Below, one piece after another: positions 1-6,896 of a stretch of 11,527 nucleotides of DNA (positions within the stretch are counted from its first letter, which is position 1; each line of letters begins with the position of its first letter). This stretch comes from Pseudomonadota bacterium (lineage in GTDB: Bacteria; Pseudomonadota; Alphaproteobacteria; Thalassobaculales; Thalassobaculaceae). The stretch is from NCBI GenBank assembly GCA_027623845.1, contig JAQBUJ010000046.1, positions 1 to 11,527 on the forward strand. Direction: 5' to 3'. The position numbers were made by a program, and so were the translations under genes. The notes under the pieces were generated by a model that saw only the letters and a list, made by a program, of their open reading frames with translations, did not search any database and was not told the DNA's origin.

Positions 1-280
1 CGATGATCTCCAGCCGGTCTCCGCCCGCGTCGATCCGGCGTACCAAAATTGGCTGCAGGACCCCGCGTTCACGAATGCTCTCGGCCAGGGAATCCAGTTC
101 GGTTTCGTCGAATACACGGCGTGGCTGCGCCCGCCCGGGCTCTATTTGCTCAATGGCGATGTTGCGTGTCTGGCGCATCCGATCGACTTGCGCGACATCA
201 TCGGCGTCATCCCCAAGCAGGGAAGACAAGCCCCGCCCGAGTTGTCGGCGCTTTCCGCCGGTACCTTCGGTGCTGCTCAC
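1..280 (-). CDS. parB: Chromosome-partitioning protein ParB, N-terminal part (cut by window edge)
   Basis: ParB is the CTPase and DNA-binding protein that loads at parS sites, spreads along DNA and works with ParA to segregate the chromosome origin. Only the first 93 residues lie in the window. They contain the conserved N-terminal segment LGRGLSSLLGD (about residues 14-24), which in the family contacts ParA. The start of the ParB/Spo0J core follows: IEPGRAQPRRVFDE at about 46-59, then LAESIRERGVLQPILVR. The HTH and dimerisation domains would lie off the left edge. The start is a GTG at 280-278 whose last bases overlap the parA stop as GTGA, so translation is probably coupled to parA. No ATG precedes the conserved region in this frame, so a search limited to ATG starts would miss this gene. 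Identity is secure from the sequence motifs and from the neighbouring parA and parS sites. Confidence 0.95.
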   Translation of the reverse strand, partial: MSSTEGTGGKRRQLGRGLSSLLGDDADDVAQVDRMRQTRNIAIEQIEPGRAQPRRVFDETELDSLAESIRERGVLQPILVRRIDAGGDRLEII

Positions 281-1104
281 GCGGCCAGGCTCCGTTCCCG
301 CTTGATCACTTCACTCGCCAGATGAATATAAGCCCGTGATCCGGCGCAGCGCAGATCATAGACCAAAACCGGCATGCCGTGGGAAGGCGCCTCTGAAACC
401 CGGACATTGCGGGGAATAACCGTTTGATAAACCTTATCGCCAAGATGCTCCCGGACGTCCGCAGCGACCTGTTCCGATAGATTGTTCCGCACATCAAACA
501 TCGTCAGCACCACGCCTTGTATATTCAGCGCCGGATTAAATGCCTTACGGACCCGCTCCACCGTCCGCAACAACATGCTGAGGCCCTCCAGGGCATAGAA
601 CTCGCACTGCAACGGCACCAGAACCGCGTCGGCCGCGACAAGTGCGTTCAAGGTCAACAGCCCCAAAGAAGGCGGGCAATCTATCAGGATATAGTCGTAA
701 TCGGCGCCGGCGCTCTGCAAATGCTTGACCATCGCCTCACGCAGTCGATATTCACGCTCTTCGGCGCTAACCAATTCGATCTCTGCGCCGGACAAATGCG
801 CCGAGCTGGGGATCACCCAAAGCCCAGGCACCGAACTTTCCTCGGTCGCCTCGGTCATTGTCGCCGTGCCGATCAGCACCGCGTAGGAATCGGTGTCCCG
901 GCCAGTCCGTGGAATGCCCAGGCCGGTGCTCGCGTTGCCCTGCGGGTCCAGATCAATGATTAACACCTTCATGTCGCAGGCCGCCATTGCGGTCGCCAAA
1001 TTGATGGTGGTCGTCGTCTTTCCGACCCCGCCTTTTTGATTCGCTACCGCCAATATTCGCGGCGCGCGCGCCGCAGACCCCTTAGTTAGCTGTTGTAAGC
1101 CCAT
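277..1104 (-). CDS. parA: Chromosome-partitioning ATPase ParA (Soj family)
   Basis: ParA is the deviant-Walker ATPase that binds nucleoid DNA non-specifically and moves ParB-parS complexes after replication. The 275-residue protein has the deviant Walker A motif KGGVGKTTT at residues 24-32, including the signature lysine K24. The A' motif IIDLDPQGNAST is at 49-60 and the Walker B motif ILIDCPPSLG at 139-148. Length is normal for a chromosomal ParA; there is no N-terminal HTH extension as in plasmid type Ia ParA proteins. The ATG at 1104 is supported by a GGAGG Shine-Dalgarno sequence (plus-strand CCTCC at 1114-1118) nine bases upstream. The start lies 23 nt inside the 3' end of rsmG, and the stop overlaps the GTG of parB, so the genes are probably co-transcribed and translationally coupled. 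Confidence 0.97.
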   Translation of the reverse strand: MGLQQLTKGSAARAPRILAVANQKGGVGKTTTTINLATAMAACDMKVLIIDLDPQGNASTGLGIPRTGRDTDSYAVLIGTATMTEATEESSVPGLWVIPSSAHLSGAEIELVSAEEREYRLREAMVKHLQSAGADYDYILIDCPPSLGLLTLNALVAADAVLVPLQCEFYALEGLSMLLRTVERVRKAFNPALNIQGVVLTMFDVRNNLSEQVAADVREHLGDKVYQTVIPRNVRVSEAPSHGMPVLVYDLRCAGSRAYIHLASEVIKRERSLAA

Positions 1105-1720
1105 CGAATATGCCCTCCAGTCGGACTATTCTTCCGGCACTATCGGAAGCGCTTTGAACTAACGTATAGCGCATATTCCATCGTTTTTTTGCGGTAGTCA
1201 ATTCCTCCTCTACCAATTGGCCTTTCGGAAACAGGCAAATTGTCTCTGGACCAAGGTACGGCTTAGAGTAATTCAGCAATACATCGAGTGCCGCACAGGC
1301 CCTAGACGTCACTACATCAAAGACCTGAGGCGACATACTCTCTATTCGAGCGTTGATAATGGTCACATCGGCCGATGTTTCACGTGAAACTTCTCTCAAA
1401 AACATGGATTTTCTTTGATCGGATTCTACAAGGTGCACATTCCTCGCGCCGAGGATCGCCAATACCAGGCCAGGGACCCCCGCCCCGCTGCCGATATCGA
1501 GTAAGGACTGGGCGTTTCTTGGAATCAAATCAAACAATTGCGCGCTGTCGAGAAAATGCCGGCGCCATACATCGGTCAAACTTTGCCGAGACACCAAATT
1601 AATTGCCGGTTGCCAACGCCGAAGCATTTTTTCATAAATTTCGAGTCGCTCTAGTGTTTCACGTGAAACACCCATTTGCTCCCGAAACGCCTCCGACCCA
1701 TAGTCCGTGCCCATCGTCAT
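1082..1720 (-). CDS. rsmG: 16S rRNA (guanine-N7)-methyltransferase RsmG
   Basis: RsmG (GidB) methylates N7 of G527 (E. coli numbering) in 16S rRNA using S-adenosylmethionine. The 212-residue product has the SAM-binding motif LLDIGSGAGVPGLVLAI at 73-89, the following acidic strand VHLVESDQRKSMFLREV at 95-111, and SRACA at 139-143. I chose the ATG at 1720-1718, which shares its A with the mnmG stop (TGATG). A TTG one codon upstream and an ATG at 1714 are alternatives; no clear Shine-Dalgarno sequence is seen, which fits coupling to mnmG. Two parS sites are embedded in the gene and are read as VSRET at residues 18-22 and 111-115. The gene is poorer in G+C than its neighbours (about 48% by hand count over 1141-1680, against about 58% in parA), but its motifs are intact. 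Confidence 0.96.
   Translation of the reverse strand: MTMGTDYGSEAFREQMGVSRETLERLEIYEKMLRRWQPAINLVSRQSLTDVWRRHFLDSAQLFDLIPRNAQSLLDIGSGAGVPGLVLAILGARNVHLVESDQRKSMFLREVSRETSADVTIINARIESMSPQVFDVVTSRACAALDVLLNYSKPYLGPETICLFPKGQLVEEELTTAKKRWNMRYTLVQSASDSAGRIVRLEGIFDGLTTAN
1376..1391. other. parS centromere site (15/16 match)
   Basis: The 16-mer TGTTTCACGTGAAACT matches the widely conserved ParB-binding palindrome TGTTTCACGTGAAACA except for its last base. It lies in the middle of rsmG, where it encodes VSRET on the minus strand. The neighbouring parA/parB genes and two further sites support a functional centromere. Confidence 0.92.
1655..1670. other. parS centromere site (perfect)
   Basis: TGTTTCACGTGAAACA is the full 16-bp parS palindrome. 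It sits near the 5' end of rsmG and is read there as VSRET (residues 18-22). It is 279 bp from the previous parS, a spacing that would allow both to nucleate one ParB complex. Confidence 0.96.
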
Positions 1721-3603
1721 CAATCGGAAACCAAAGGTATTGCCTCATATCCCCGGGATTTAACATGACGCATCAAAGCCAAGACCGCCGCCGGCGTCAC
1801 TCCGGGAATGCGCGCGGCTTGGCCCAGAGTCTGGGGTTTCGCCGCATCAAGGGCCTCTCTTACTTCATTGGATAGTCCGCCGATCCCCTGGTAATCCACA
1901 CTATCCGGCAACCTTAGGGCCTCATCTTTACGGTAGGAACGAATGTCTGCGTCCTGTCGCAGCACATACCTTGAATAGAGCGAATCGGCCCGCGCCGCTT
2001 CTAGGGCCATCGGTTCAACCGCCGCGACCTGCGGCCAAAGTCGGGAAAGCATCTCCGCCGTCACATTTGGTTGGCCCAAAAGCTCAAAGGCGGAACGCGG
2101 GACACCATCCATATTGACGGCGATTCCCGCCTTGGCCAATTTGCTCGGAGAGGCGGTCAGGCCATGAAGCATCTCAATGGCCGCGTTGATCACTACTAGC
2201 TTATTGGAAAAATGCCGGCGCCGCTCCAACCCAACACATCCAACCTCGATCCCCCGAGGGGTCAAGCGCCTATCGGCGTTGTCCGCCCGCAACCTCAACC
2301 TGTATTCCGCCCGGGAGGTAAACATCCGATAGGGTTCGCGCGCGCCTTTGGTGATCAAATCATCCACCAGCACCCCGATATATCCCTCGGCGCGGTCGAC
2401 CACGAAATCGTCGCCCTGTCCGCCGGACCGGATCGCCGCATTCAGCCCGGCGATCAGACCCTGCGCCGCCGCCTCTTCGTACCCGGTCGTTCCGTTGATC
2501 TGACCGGCCAGAAAAAGTCCGTCAACACGGCAGGTCTCCAGGGTTTGCTTCAGTTCTCGCGCATCCACATGGTCATACTCAATGGCATAACCGGGTCGTG
2601 CTATCACCGCCCGCTCAAGCCCTGGAATAGAGGCGACAAAGCGCTCCTGAATCTCCGTTGGCAAAGAGGTCGATATCCCGTTCGGATAAATCCAGTCCGT
2701 GTCTAGACCCTCGGGTTCGAGGAATATCTGGTGATGAGTGCGCTCCGCGAACCGAACCACCTTGTCCTCGATTGACGGGCAGTATCTTGGCCCCACCCCC
2801 TCAATCCGCCCCGCGTACATTGGCGAGCGGTGGAGGTTGTCACGAATTATCGCGTGGGTCGTCTCTGTGGTATAGGTGATGTGGCACGGACGTTGTGGCA
2901 CTTTAATGTCGGCGGTCATCATCGACATTGGCTCTGGAGGCGAATCCCCGGGTTGTTCATCCAGCCCGGACCAATCAATGGTCTTGCCGTCCAGCCGTGG
3001 CGGCGTTCCGGTCTTCAGCCGTCCGAGACGAAACCCGATCCGCTCAAGCGTGAGAGAGAGCCCCAGGGCCGGTGCATCACCGATACGACCGGCCGGTATT
3101 CGCTCCTCACCACGATGGATGACGCCGCGCAAAAAGGTGCCGGTGGTCAAGATGACGTTTTGCGTGTCGAAAACCCGGCCGTCCCCCGCCACGACGCCGC
3201 GCACCTGGCGATCCTCTCGCAACAGGATATCCTCGACCGCCGCCTCTTCAATCACCAGATTGTCCTGGGACTGAAGCAGGTCCTGAACCGCCTCACGATA
3301 CAGGCGCCGATCCGCTTGAGCGCGCGGCCCGCGCACCGCCGGCCCCTTGCTCCGGTTCAGCACCCGAAATTGAATCCCCGACGCATCAGTTGCCCGGGCC
3401 ATAATGCCGTCGAGCGCATCAATCTCTCGCACCAGATGTCCTTTGCCCAACCCACCAATCGCCGGATTACAGGACATCTCTCCAATGGTCGCGCGTTTAT
3501 GGGTAAGCAGCAACGTTCGCGCGCCCATGCGGGCGCTGGCAGCCGCCGCCTCACAACCCGCATGTCCGCCGCCTATAACGATGACGTCATACTGTCCCGA
3601 CAT
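1720..3603 (-). CDS. mnmG: tRNA uridine-5-carboxymethylaminomethyl modification enzyme MnmG (GidA)
   Basis: MnmG is the FAD- and NADH-dependent partner of MnmE. Together they place (carboxymethyl)aminomethyl groups on C5 of the wobble uridine (U34) of several tRNAs. The 627-residue protein begins YDVIVIGGGHAGCEAA, a Rossmann FAD motif at 5-20. It carries the conserved SCNPAIGGLGKGH (Cys45) and RYCPSIEDKVVRF (Cys275) segments, the second flavin segment LFLAGQINGTTGYEEAAAQG at 363-382, and FTSRAEYRLRLRADNADRRLTPRG near 428-451. I chose the ATG at 3603 because GAGGTGG lies a few bases upstream. A GTG three codons earlier (3612) would extend the protein to 630 residues. The stop overlaps the rsmG start. 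The gene is 76 nt downstream of mnmE, with a parS site in the gap. Confidence 0.97.
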   Translation of the reverse strand: MSGQYDVIVIGGGHAGCEAAAASARMGARTLLLTHKRATIGEMSCNPAIGGLGKGHLVREIDALDGIMARATDASGIQFRVLNRSKGPAVRGPRAQADRRLYREAVQDLLQSQDNLVIEEAAVEDILLREDRQVRGVVAGDGRVFDTQNVILTTGTFLRGVIHRGEERIPAGRIGDAPALGLSLTLERIGFRLGRLKTGTPPRLDGKTIDWSGLDEQPGDSPPEPMSMMTADIKVPQRPCHITYTTETTHAIIRDNLHRSPMYAGRIEGVGPRYCPSIEDKVVRFAERTHHQIFLEPEGLDTDWIYPNGISTSLPTEIQERFVASIPGLERAVIARPGYAIEYDHVDARELKQTLETCRVDGLFLAGQINGTTGYEEAAAQGLIAGLNAAIRSGGQGDDFVVDRAEGYIGVLVDDLITKGAREPYRMFTSRAEYRLRLRADNADRRLTPRGIEVGCVGLERRRHFSNKLVVINAAIEMLHGLTASPSKLAKAGIAVNMDGVPRSAFELLGQPNVTAEMLSRLWPQVAAVEPMALEAARADSLYSRYVLRQDADIRSYRKDEALRLPDSVDYQGIGGLSNEVREALDAAKPQTLGQAARIPGVTPAAVLALMRHVKSRGYEAIPLVSD

Positions 3604-3663
3604 CCTATCCACCTCTTTATCCCACCCGGCGCCAGCTCAACAGATTTAGCAAAACCTGCCGCA

Positions 3664-3679
3664 TGTTTCACGTGAAACA
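3664..3679. other. parS centromere site (perfect, between mnmE and mnmG)
   Basis: TGTTTCACGTGAAACA is a perfect parS palindrome. It occupies the short mnmE-mnmG gap and abuts the mnmE stop codon (3682-3680) with no base between. Unlike the two rsmG sites it is under no coding constraint. It lies about 2.0 kb from the nearest rsmG copy and about 6.2 kb from the candidate oriC. Confidence 0.96.
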
Positions 3680-5008
3680 TCATTTGCCAATGCAAAAGTC
3701 CCGAAACACCACGTCCAGCAGCGCCTCAACATCGACCCGTCCGGTAACCCGGCCCAAGTCATCTGCCGCGACCCTCAAGTCCTCGGCGGCAATTTCCGGA
3801 CTAACCCCAGCGTTCAGCCCAATCAATGCGCGTTCCACGCTTTCCCGGCAGCCCAATAACGCCGCCCTGTGGCGCGCCCGCGTCATTACCGGCTGACCGC
3901 CCACATCCATCATCTCCCTGGCCAGGGTGGTTAGGCGCTCCAAAGCGGCTACCAACCCATCCCCCCGAGCCATCGATACCGCAAAAGAGCCAGGCCAATC
4001 CGGAACCCGGTCCACCAGATCAATCTTATTGATCAGCACCAAGTCTCCGCCACCCAAGCCTAGCCCATCCGGGTCCCCAAGCCCTTTCGCCGCCGCATCG
4101 AGCACCAAAACACGAAGATCAGCCCGCCCGGCCCAGTCCCGAGCCCGACGCATTCCCTCTATTTCCACCTCATCTCCGCCTACGCGCAGTCCAGCGGTGT
4201 CCGCCACGACCACCGGATACCCGCCAAGGTCGAGATGGACCTCAATCACGTCGCGAGTCGTACCGGCATGTCGGGATACAATCGCTACTTCCCGGTCCGC
4301 GAGCCAATTTATCAGGGTTGATTTACCGGCGTTTGGCGGCCCTACCACGGCGATGCGAAGGCCGTCGCGCAACCGCTCGCCTTTGTGTTGATCGTCCAGA
4401 AACAACGCCATCGACCCCTGGATAATCGCTAGGGTTTCGGTCAGCTTTTCAATGACGGTCGGTGGTATTTCCTCGTCGGGAAAATCAATATAAGCCTCTA
4501 AATGCGCCCTAACTCGCAATATACCATGTGCCCATCCCTCGAATTTTTCGGCCAGACCGCCCTCAAGCTGGGTCAGAGCCAATTGCCGCTGCGCTTCGGT
4601 TTCGGCATTCACCAGATCATTCACCGCCTCCGCGGCGGTTAAGTCAAGACGACCGTTCAGCACCGCACGACGGCTAAATTCCCCCGGTTCAGCGAACCGA
4701 AACCCGGCCCGTTCAACAAGACACGATACGACCGAGTCATACACGGAACGTCCGCCGTGAATTTGTAGCTCTACAATGTCTTCACCGGTATAACTATTAG
4801 GCTTATCGAAGACTAAAACCAAGGCTTGGTCGATCATTCGAGCCCCGTCACGGAGCTTACGCAGGCCGATCTCACGTGGGCTGGGCATTGAACAACCAAA
4901 GACCGTTCCGACCGCGCGGGCCCGCGGACCTGAAATCCTGATGATCGCGACGGCGGCGCGGCCCGGAGCGCTGGAAAGCGCGAAGATCGTATCGTCATCC
5001 GACGCCAT
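3680..5008 (-). CDS. mnmE: tRNA-modification GTPase MnmE (TrmE)
   Basis: MnmE is the GTPase and tetrahydrofolate-binding partner of MnmG in wobble-uridine modification. The 442-residue protein has the N-terminal formyl-THF-binding domain (TIFALSSAPGRAAVAIIRISG from residue 7, EFSRRAVLNGRLDLTAAEAVNDLVNAET at 110-137). The inserted G domain follows with G1 GPPNAGKST at 223-231, G2 GTTRD at 249-253, G3 DTAG at 270-273 and G4 NKID at 327-330. It ends in the family's C-terminal FCIGK, whose cysteine is Cys439. Length and motif order are normal. The ATG at 5008 has AGGAAG about seven bases upstream. It heads the minus-strand mnmE-mnmG-rsmG-parA-parB series. Its start is only 32 bp from the divergent 57-codon gene, so any mnmE promoter must overlap that gene. 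Confidence 0.97.
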   Translation of the reverse strand: MASDDDTIFALSSAPGRAAVAIIRISGPRARAVGTVFGCSMPSPREIGLRKLRDGARMIDQALVLVFDKPNSYTGEDIVELQIHGGRSVYDSVVSCLVERAGFRFAEPGEFSRRAVLNGRLDLTAAEAVNDLVNAETEAQRQLALTQLEGGLAEKFEGWAHGILRVRAHLEAYIDFPDEEIPPTVIEKLTETLAIIQGSMALFLDDQHKGERLRDGLRIAVVGPPNAGKSTLINWLADREVAIVSRHAGTTRDVIEVHLDLGGYPVVVADTAGLRVGGDEVEIEGMRRARDWAGRADLRVLVLDAAAKGLGDPDGLGLGGGDLVLINKIDLVDRVPDWPGSFAVSMARGDGLVAALERLTTLAREMMDVGGQPVMTRARHRAALLGCRESVERALIGLNAGVSPEIAAEDLRVAADDLGRVTGRVDVEALLDVVFRDFCIGK

Positions 5009-5040
5009 GGCTTGCTTCCTAACACGAGGGTGCCGCTGTC

Positions 5041-5214
5041 ATGAACGCGCGGTTCGTCAAGGTCAAGGCCGCCGAAGATCCACCGACCGCAGGCCGTCTG
5101 GCATTCGGTAAAATCCTGGTCAACACCAAGCCAACGGCTTATGTCTGCCAAGGACAAACCTACTCCCTACCGACCACCGAACCCGCCCTTGTGGCGGCAT
5201 TGTTGGGGGATTGA
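5041..5214 (+). CDS. Small hypothetical protein (57 aa) preceding ogt
   Basis: I do not recognise this protein. The frame runs ATG to TGA for 57 codons and starts MNARFVKVKAAEDPPTAGRL; the C-terminal half includes AYVCQGQTYSLP and ends PALVAALLGD. It has one cysteine, no obvious membrane segment and no signal peptide. Support for a real gene: a GAGGG sequence ten bases before the ATG, third codon positions rich in G/C as in the neighbours, and a stop only three bases before the ogt ATG, suggesting co-translation. It also fills the space between mnmE and ogt, which otherwise holds no gene. Against it: short length and no recognised motif. An arginine-rich reading in another frame from 5007 is less convincing. 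Its position suggests a transcript shared with ogt, but gives no function. Confidence 0.55.
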   Translation: MNARFVKVKAAEDPPTAGRLAFGKILVNTKPTAYVCQGQTYSLPTTEPALVAALLGD

Positions 5215-5217
5215 TCT

Positions 5218-5706
5218 ATGCCAACCCTCGTTATCGACAGCCCCGTCGGCGCGCTGTTGCTTTGCAGCGACGGCCAGGCGATCACCCGGATCTCCTGGCT
5301 GGACGACACGGTCTCCCGAGCGAAAGACGATCCGAATTCAATTTGCCGGCCGGATTCGATTTGCCAGCTGGCGGCCACAGAGTTGCGGGCCTATTTTGCC
5401 GGCAATCTCCAAGATTTCTCCGTCCCGGTATCGCTCAACGGGTCGCCATTACAACGCGGCGTCTGGGACGCCATGGTCAAGATCCCGTTTGGCGCGGTAT
5501 TGACCTATGGCGACGTCGCCCACGCGCTCAGCGCCGGGGCTCAAGCCGTTGGGACGGCTTGCGGCCAAAACCCCGTTCCGATTATTGTACCTTGTCACCG
5601 AATCGTCGGCGCAGGCGGCAAGCTGACAGGGTTTTCCGGCGGCAACGGCGTCGAAACCAAGGCGTTTCTGCTGGATCTTGAATCCGGCCAGGGGCGCCTG
5701 ATCTGA
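5218..5706 (+). CDS. ogt: Methylated-DNA--[protein]-cysteine S-methyltransferase (O6-alkylguanine-DNA alkyltransferase)
   Basis: This enzyme repairs O6-alkylguanine (and O4-alkylthymine) in DNA by a one-time transfer of the alkyl group to its own cysteine. The 162-residue protein has the stand-alone layout: a small N-terminal domain (about 1-75), then the DNA-binding and active-site domain. The latter includes RGVWDAMVKIPFGAVLTYGDVA at 80-101, NPVPIIVPCHRIVG at 118-131 with acceptor Cys126, and TGFSGGNGVETKAFLL near the C-terminus. There is no Ada-type regulatory domain, so it is not expected to be a transcription factor. The ATG at 5218 follows the stop of the 57-codon gene by three bases. 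It could equally be named ogt or atl-like/adaB; the intact PCHR motif argues for a true alkyltransferase and not an ATL protein. Confidence 0.93.
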   Translation: MPTLVIDSPVGALLLCSDGQAITRISWLDDTVSRAKDDPNSICRPDSICQLAATELRAYFAGNLQDFSVPVSLNGSPLQRGVWDAMVKIPFGAVLTYGDVAHALSAGAQAVGTACGQNPVPIIVPCHRIVGAGGKLTGFSGGNGVETKAFLLDLESGQGRLI

Positions 5707-5831
5707 AACTTGGCGCCGTCCCGGGCTCACGCCGCACAACCGGATGCCATGGGCGCCTTCACCACCAACGCCGCCGATGGCGGACCATTGGCTTTCTTTA
5801 AGCCTAACCAGAGTTGAATGGACACCATGTC

Positions 5832-6806
5832 ATGACCAAGGCTATTCGTTTTCATCAAGCTGGCGGCCCCGACGTTCTAAGCTGGGATGACGTCGATGTC
5901 GGCGATCCGGGCGAAGGCCAAGTGCGCATTCGTCACACCGCCATTGGCCTCAACTATATCGACACCTACCATCGCAGCGGTCTGTACCCGCTTCCCCTGC
6001 CCTCAGGCATCGGCATGGAAGGCGCCGGGGTCGTGGAAGCCGTTGGCGCCGGTGTCACCTCGGTCGCCGAGGGTGACCGCGTCGCCTATGCCGCCGGACC
6101 GCCAGGATCCTATGCCGAAGCCCGGGTGATTGAGGCCGCCAAGGTGGTGAAAATACCAGCCAGGGTCGATGACCGCACGGCGGCGGCGATGATGTTGAAG
6201 GGCCTCACGGCGCAATATCTCATTCGGCAGATCCACAAGGTTCAAAAAGGCGATACGATTCTCATTCATGCGGCGGCCGGCGGCGTTGGCTTAATTGTTT
6301 GTCAGTGGGCTAAAAGCCTTGGCGCAACGGTGATTGGTACGGTCGGCAATGACGCCAAGGCAGCGCTTGCCAAGGCCAATGGCTGTGATCATCCAATCAT
6401 CTACACCCGTGAAGATTTCGTCGCTCGGGTCAATGAGATCACCAACGGAGCAAAGCTGCCGGTGGTTTACGATTCCATCGGCGTCGACACCTTCGCCGGC
6501 TCGCTGGATTGCCTGCGCCCGCGCGGCACGATGGTCAGCTTCGGCCAGGCCTCGGGCCCGATTCCACCGGTTGATCTGGGGGTGTTCGCCCAAAAAGGAT
6601 CGTTGTTTTTCACCAGGCCAACGCTGTTTAACTACGCTGATACACCAGAGAACCTGCGGGTAATGTCAGAAGATCTGTTTTCAGCAGTTGCTTCCGGCGC
6701 GGTAAAGATCAGCATTGACCAGACCTTCGCCTTGTCCGAGGCCCGGGCGGCTCATGAGGCTCTTGAGGGTCGTAAGACCACGGGATCAACGATCCTGCTA
6801 CCGTAA
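5832..6806 (+). CDS. qor: Quinone oxidoreductase, Qor/zeta-crystallin type (NADPH-dependent, MDR superfamily)
   Basis: This is a zinc-independent medium-chain dehydrogenase/reductase of the NADPH:quinone reductase type. It is expected to be cytosolic and to reduce quinones or other alpha,beta-unsaturated carbonyls. The 324-residue protein has the GroES-like N-terminal domain (GLNYIDTYHRSGLYPLPLPSGIGMEGAGVVEAVG at 39-72) and a Rossmann domain with AAAGGVG at 147-153. The Qor segment VVYDSIGVDTFAGSLDCLRPRGTMVSFG is at 211-238. No structural or catalytic zinc cysteines are seen, as expected for this branch. I chose the ATG at 5832; a TTG at 5814 would add six residues with no family resemblance. 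A five-codon reading (ATG at 5818) ends in an ATGA overlap with this start. The gap to ogt is 125 nt, so it may have its own promoter, although none is convincing. The substrate is not determined by the sequence. Confidence 0.92.
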   Translation: MTKAIRFHQAGGPDVLSWDDVDVGDPGEGQVRIRHTAIGLNYIDTYHRSGLYPLPLPSGIGMEGAGVVEAVGAGVTSVAEGDRVAYAAGPPGSYAEARVIEAAKVVKIPARVDDRTAAAMMLKGLTAQYLIRQIHKVQKGDTILIHAAAGGVGLIVCQWAKSLGATVIGTVGNDAKAALAKANGCDHPIIYTREDFVARVNEITNGAKLPVVYDSIGVDTFAGSLDCLRPRGTMVSFGQASGPIPPVDLGVFAQKGSLFFTRPTLFNYADTPENLRVMSEDLFSAVASGAVKISIDQTFALSEARAAHEALEGRKTTGSTILLP

Positions 6807-6834
6807 TTCCAACCAAGCGTCACCCAAGCAACGG

Positions 6835-6868
6835 AAAAGGGCGGGCCCAATCGGTCCCGCCCTTTTTT
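6835..6868. terminator. Bidirectional intrinsic terminator between qor and rho
   Basis: AAAAGGGCGGG (6835-6845) pairs perfectly with CCCGCCCTTTT (6856-6866). The inner CC/GG pairs are beyond one C-T mismatch and the loop is AATC. Six Ts follow on the plus strand (6863-6868) and four Ts on the minus strand, so it can end both qor and rho transcripts. It lies 28 nt after qor and 28 nt after the rho stop. Confidence 0.92.
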
Positions 6869-6896
6869 GTTCATGGCAAAAACTAAAGCGTCTTGC

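Noticed and set aside
421..427. Extra GTTTGAT copy in parA
   Set aside because: A single isolated heptamer inside conserved coding sequence (VYQTVIP on the minus strand); no neighbouring copies, so chance.
1375..1875. Plus-strand readings containing the peptide MFHVKH or FHVKH (from 1375 and 1603)
   Set aside because: The peptide is the translation of the parS palindrome. The frames run antisense to rsmG and mnmG and show no other family resemblance.
2830..3675. 281-codon plus-strand open frame opposite mnmG
   Set aside because: It lies entirely antisense to a complete, well-conserved mnmG. Long antisense frames are common in G+C-rich genes; no motif is seen.
3663..3896. Plus-strand frame starting MFHVKH at 3663
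   Set aside because: It starts inside parS and runs antisense through the mnmE 3' end; it is low-complexity and rich in Ser/Pro/Arg.
5007..5111. Arginine-rich plus-strand frame starting at 5007
   Set aside because: It overlaps the mnmE start and the 57-codon gene in another frame, has no ribosome-binding sequence and looks like off-frame translation.
5771..5783. Possible terminator CCGCC/GGCGG after ogt
   Set aside because: Only a 5-bp stem, and the T-rich stretch is not directly adjacent; too weak to call.
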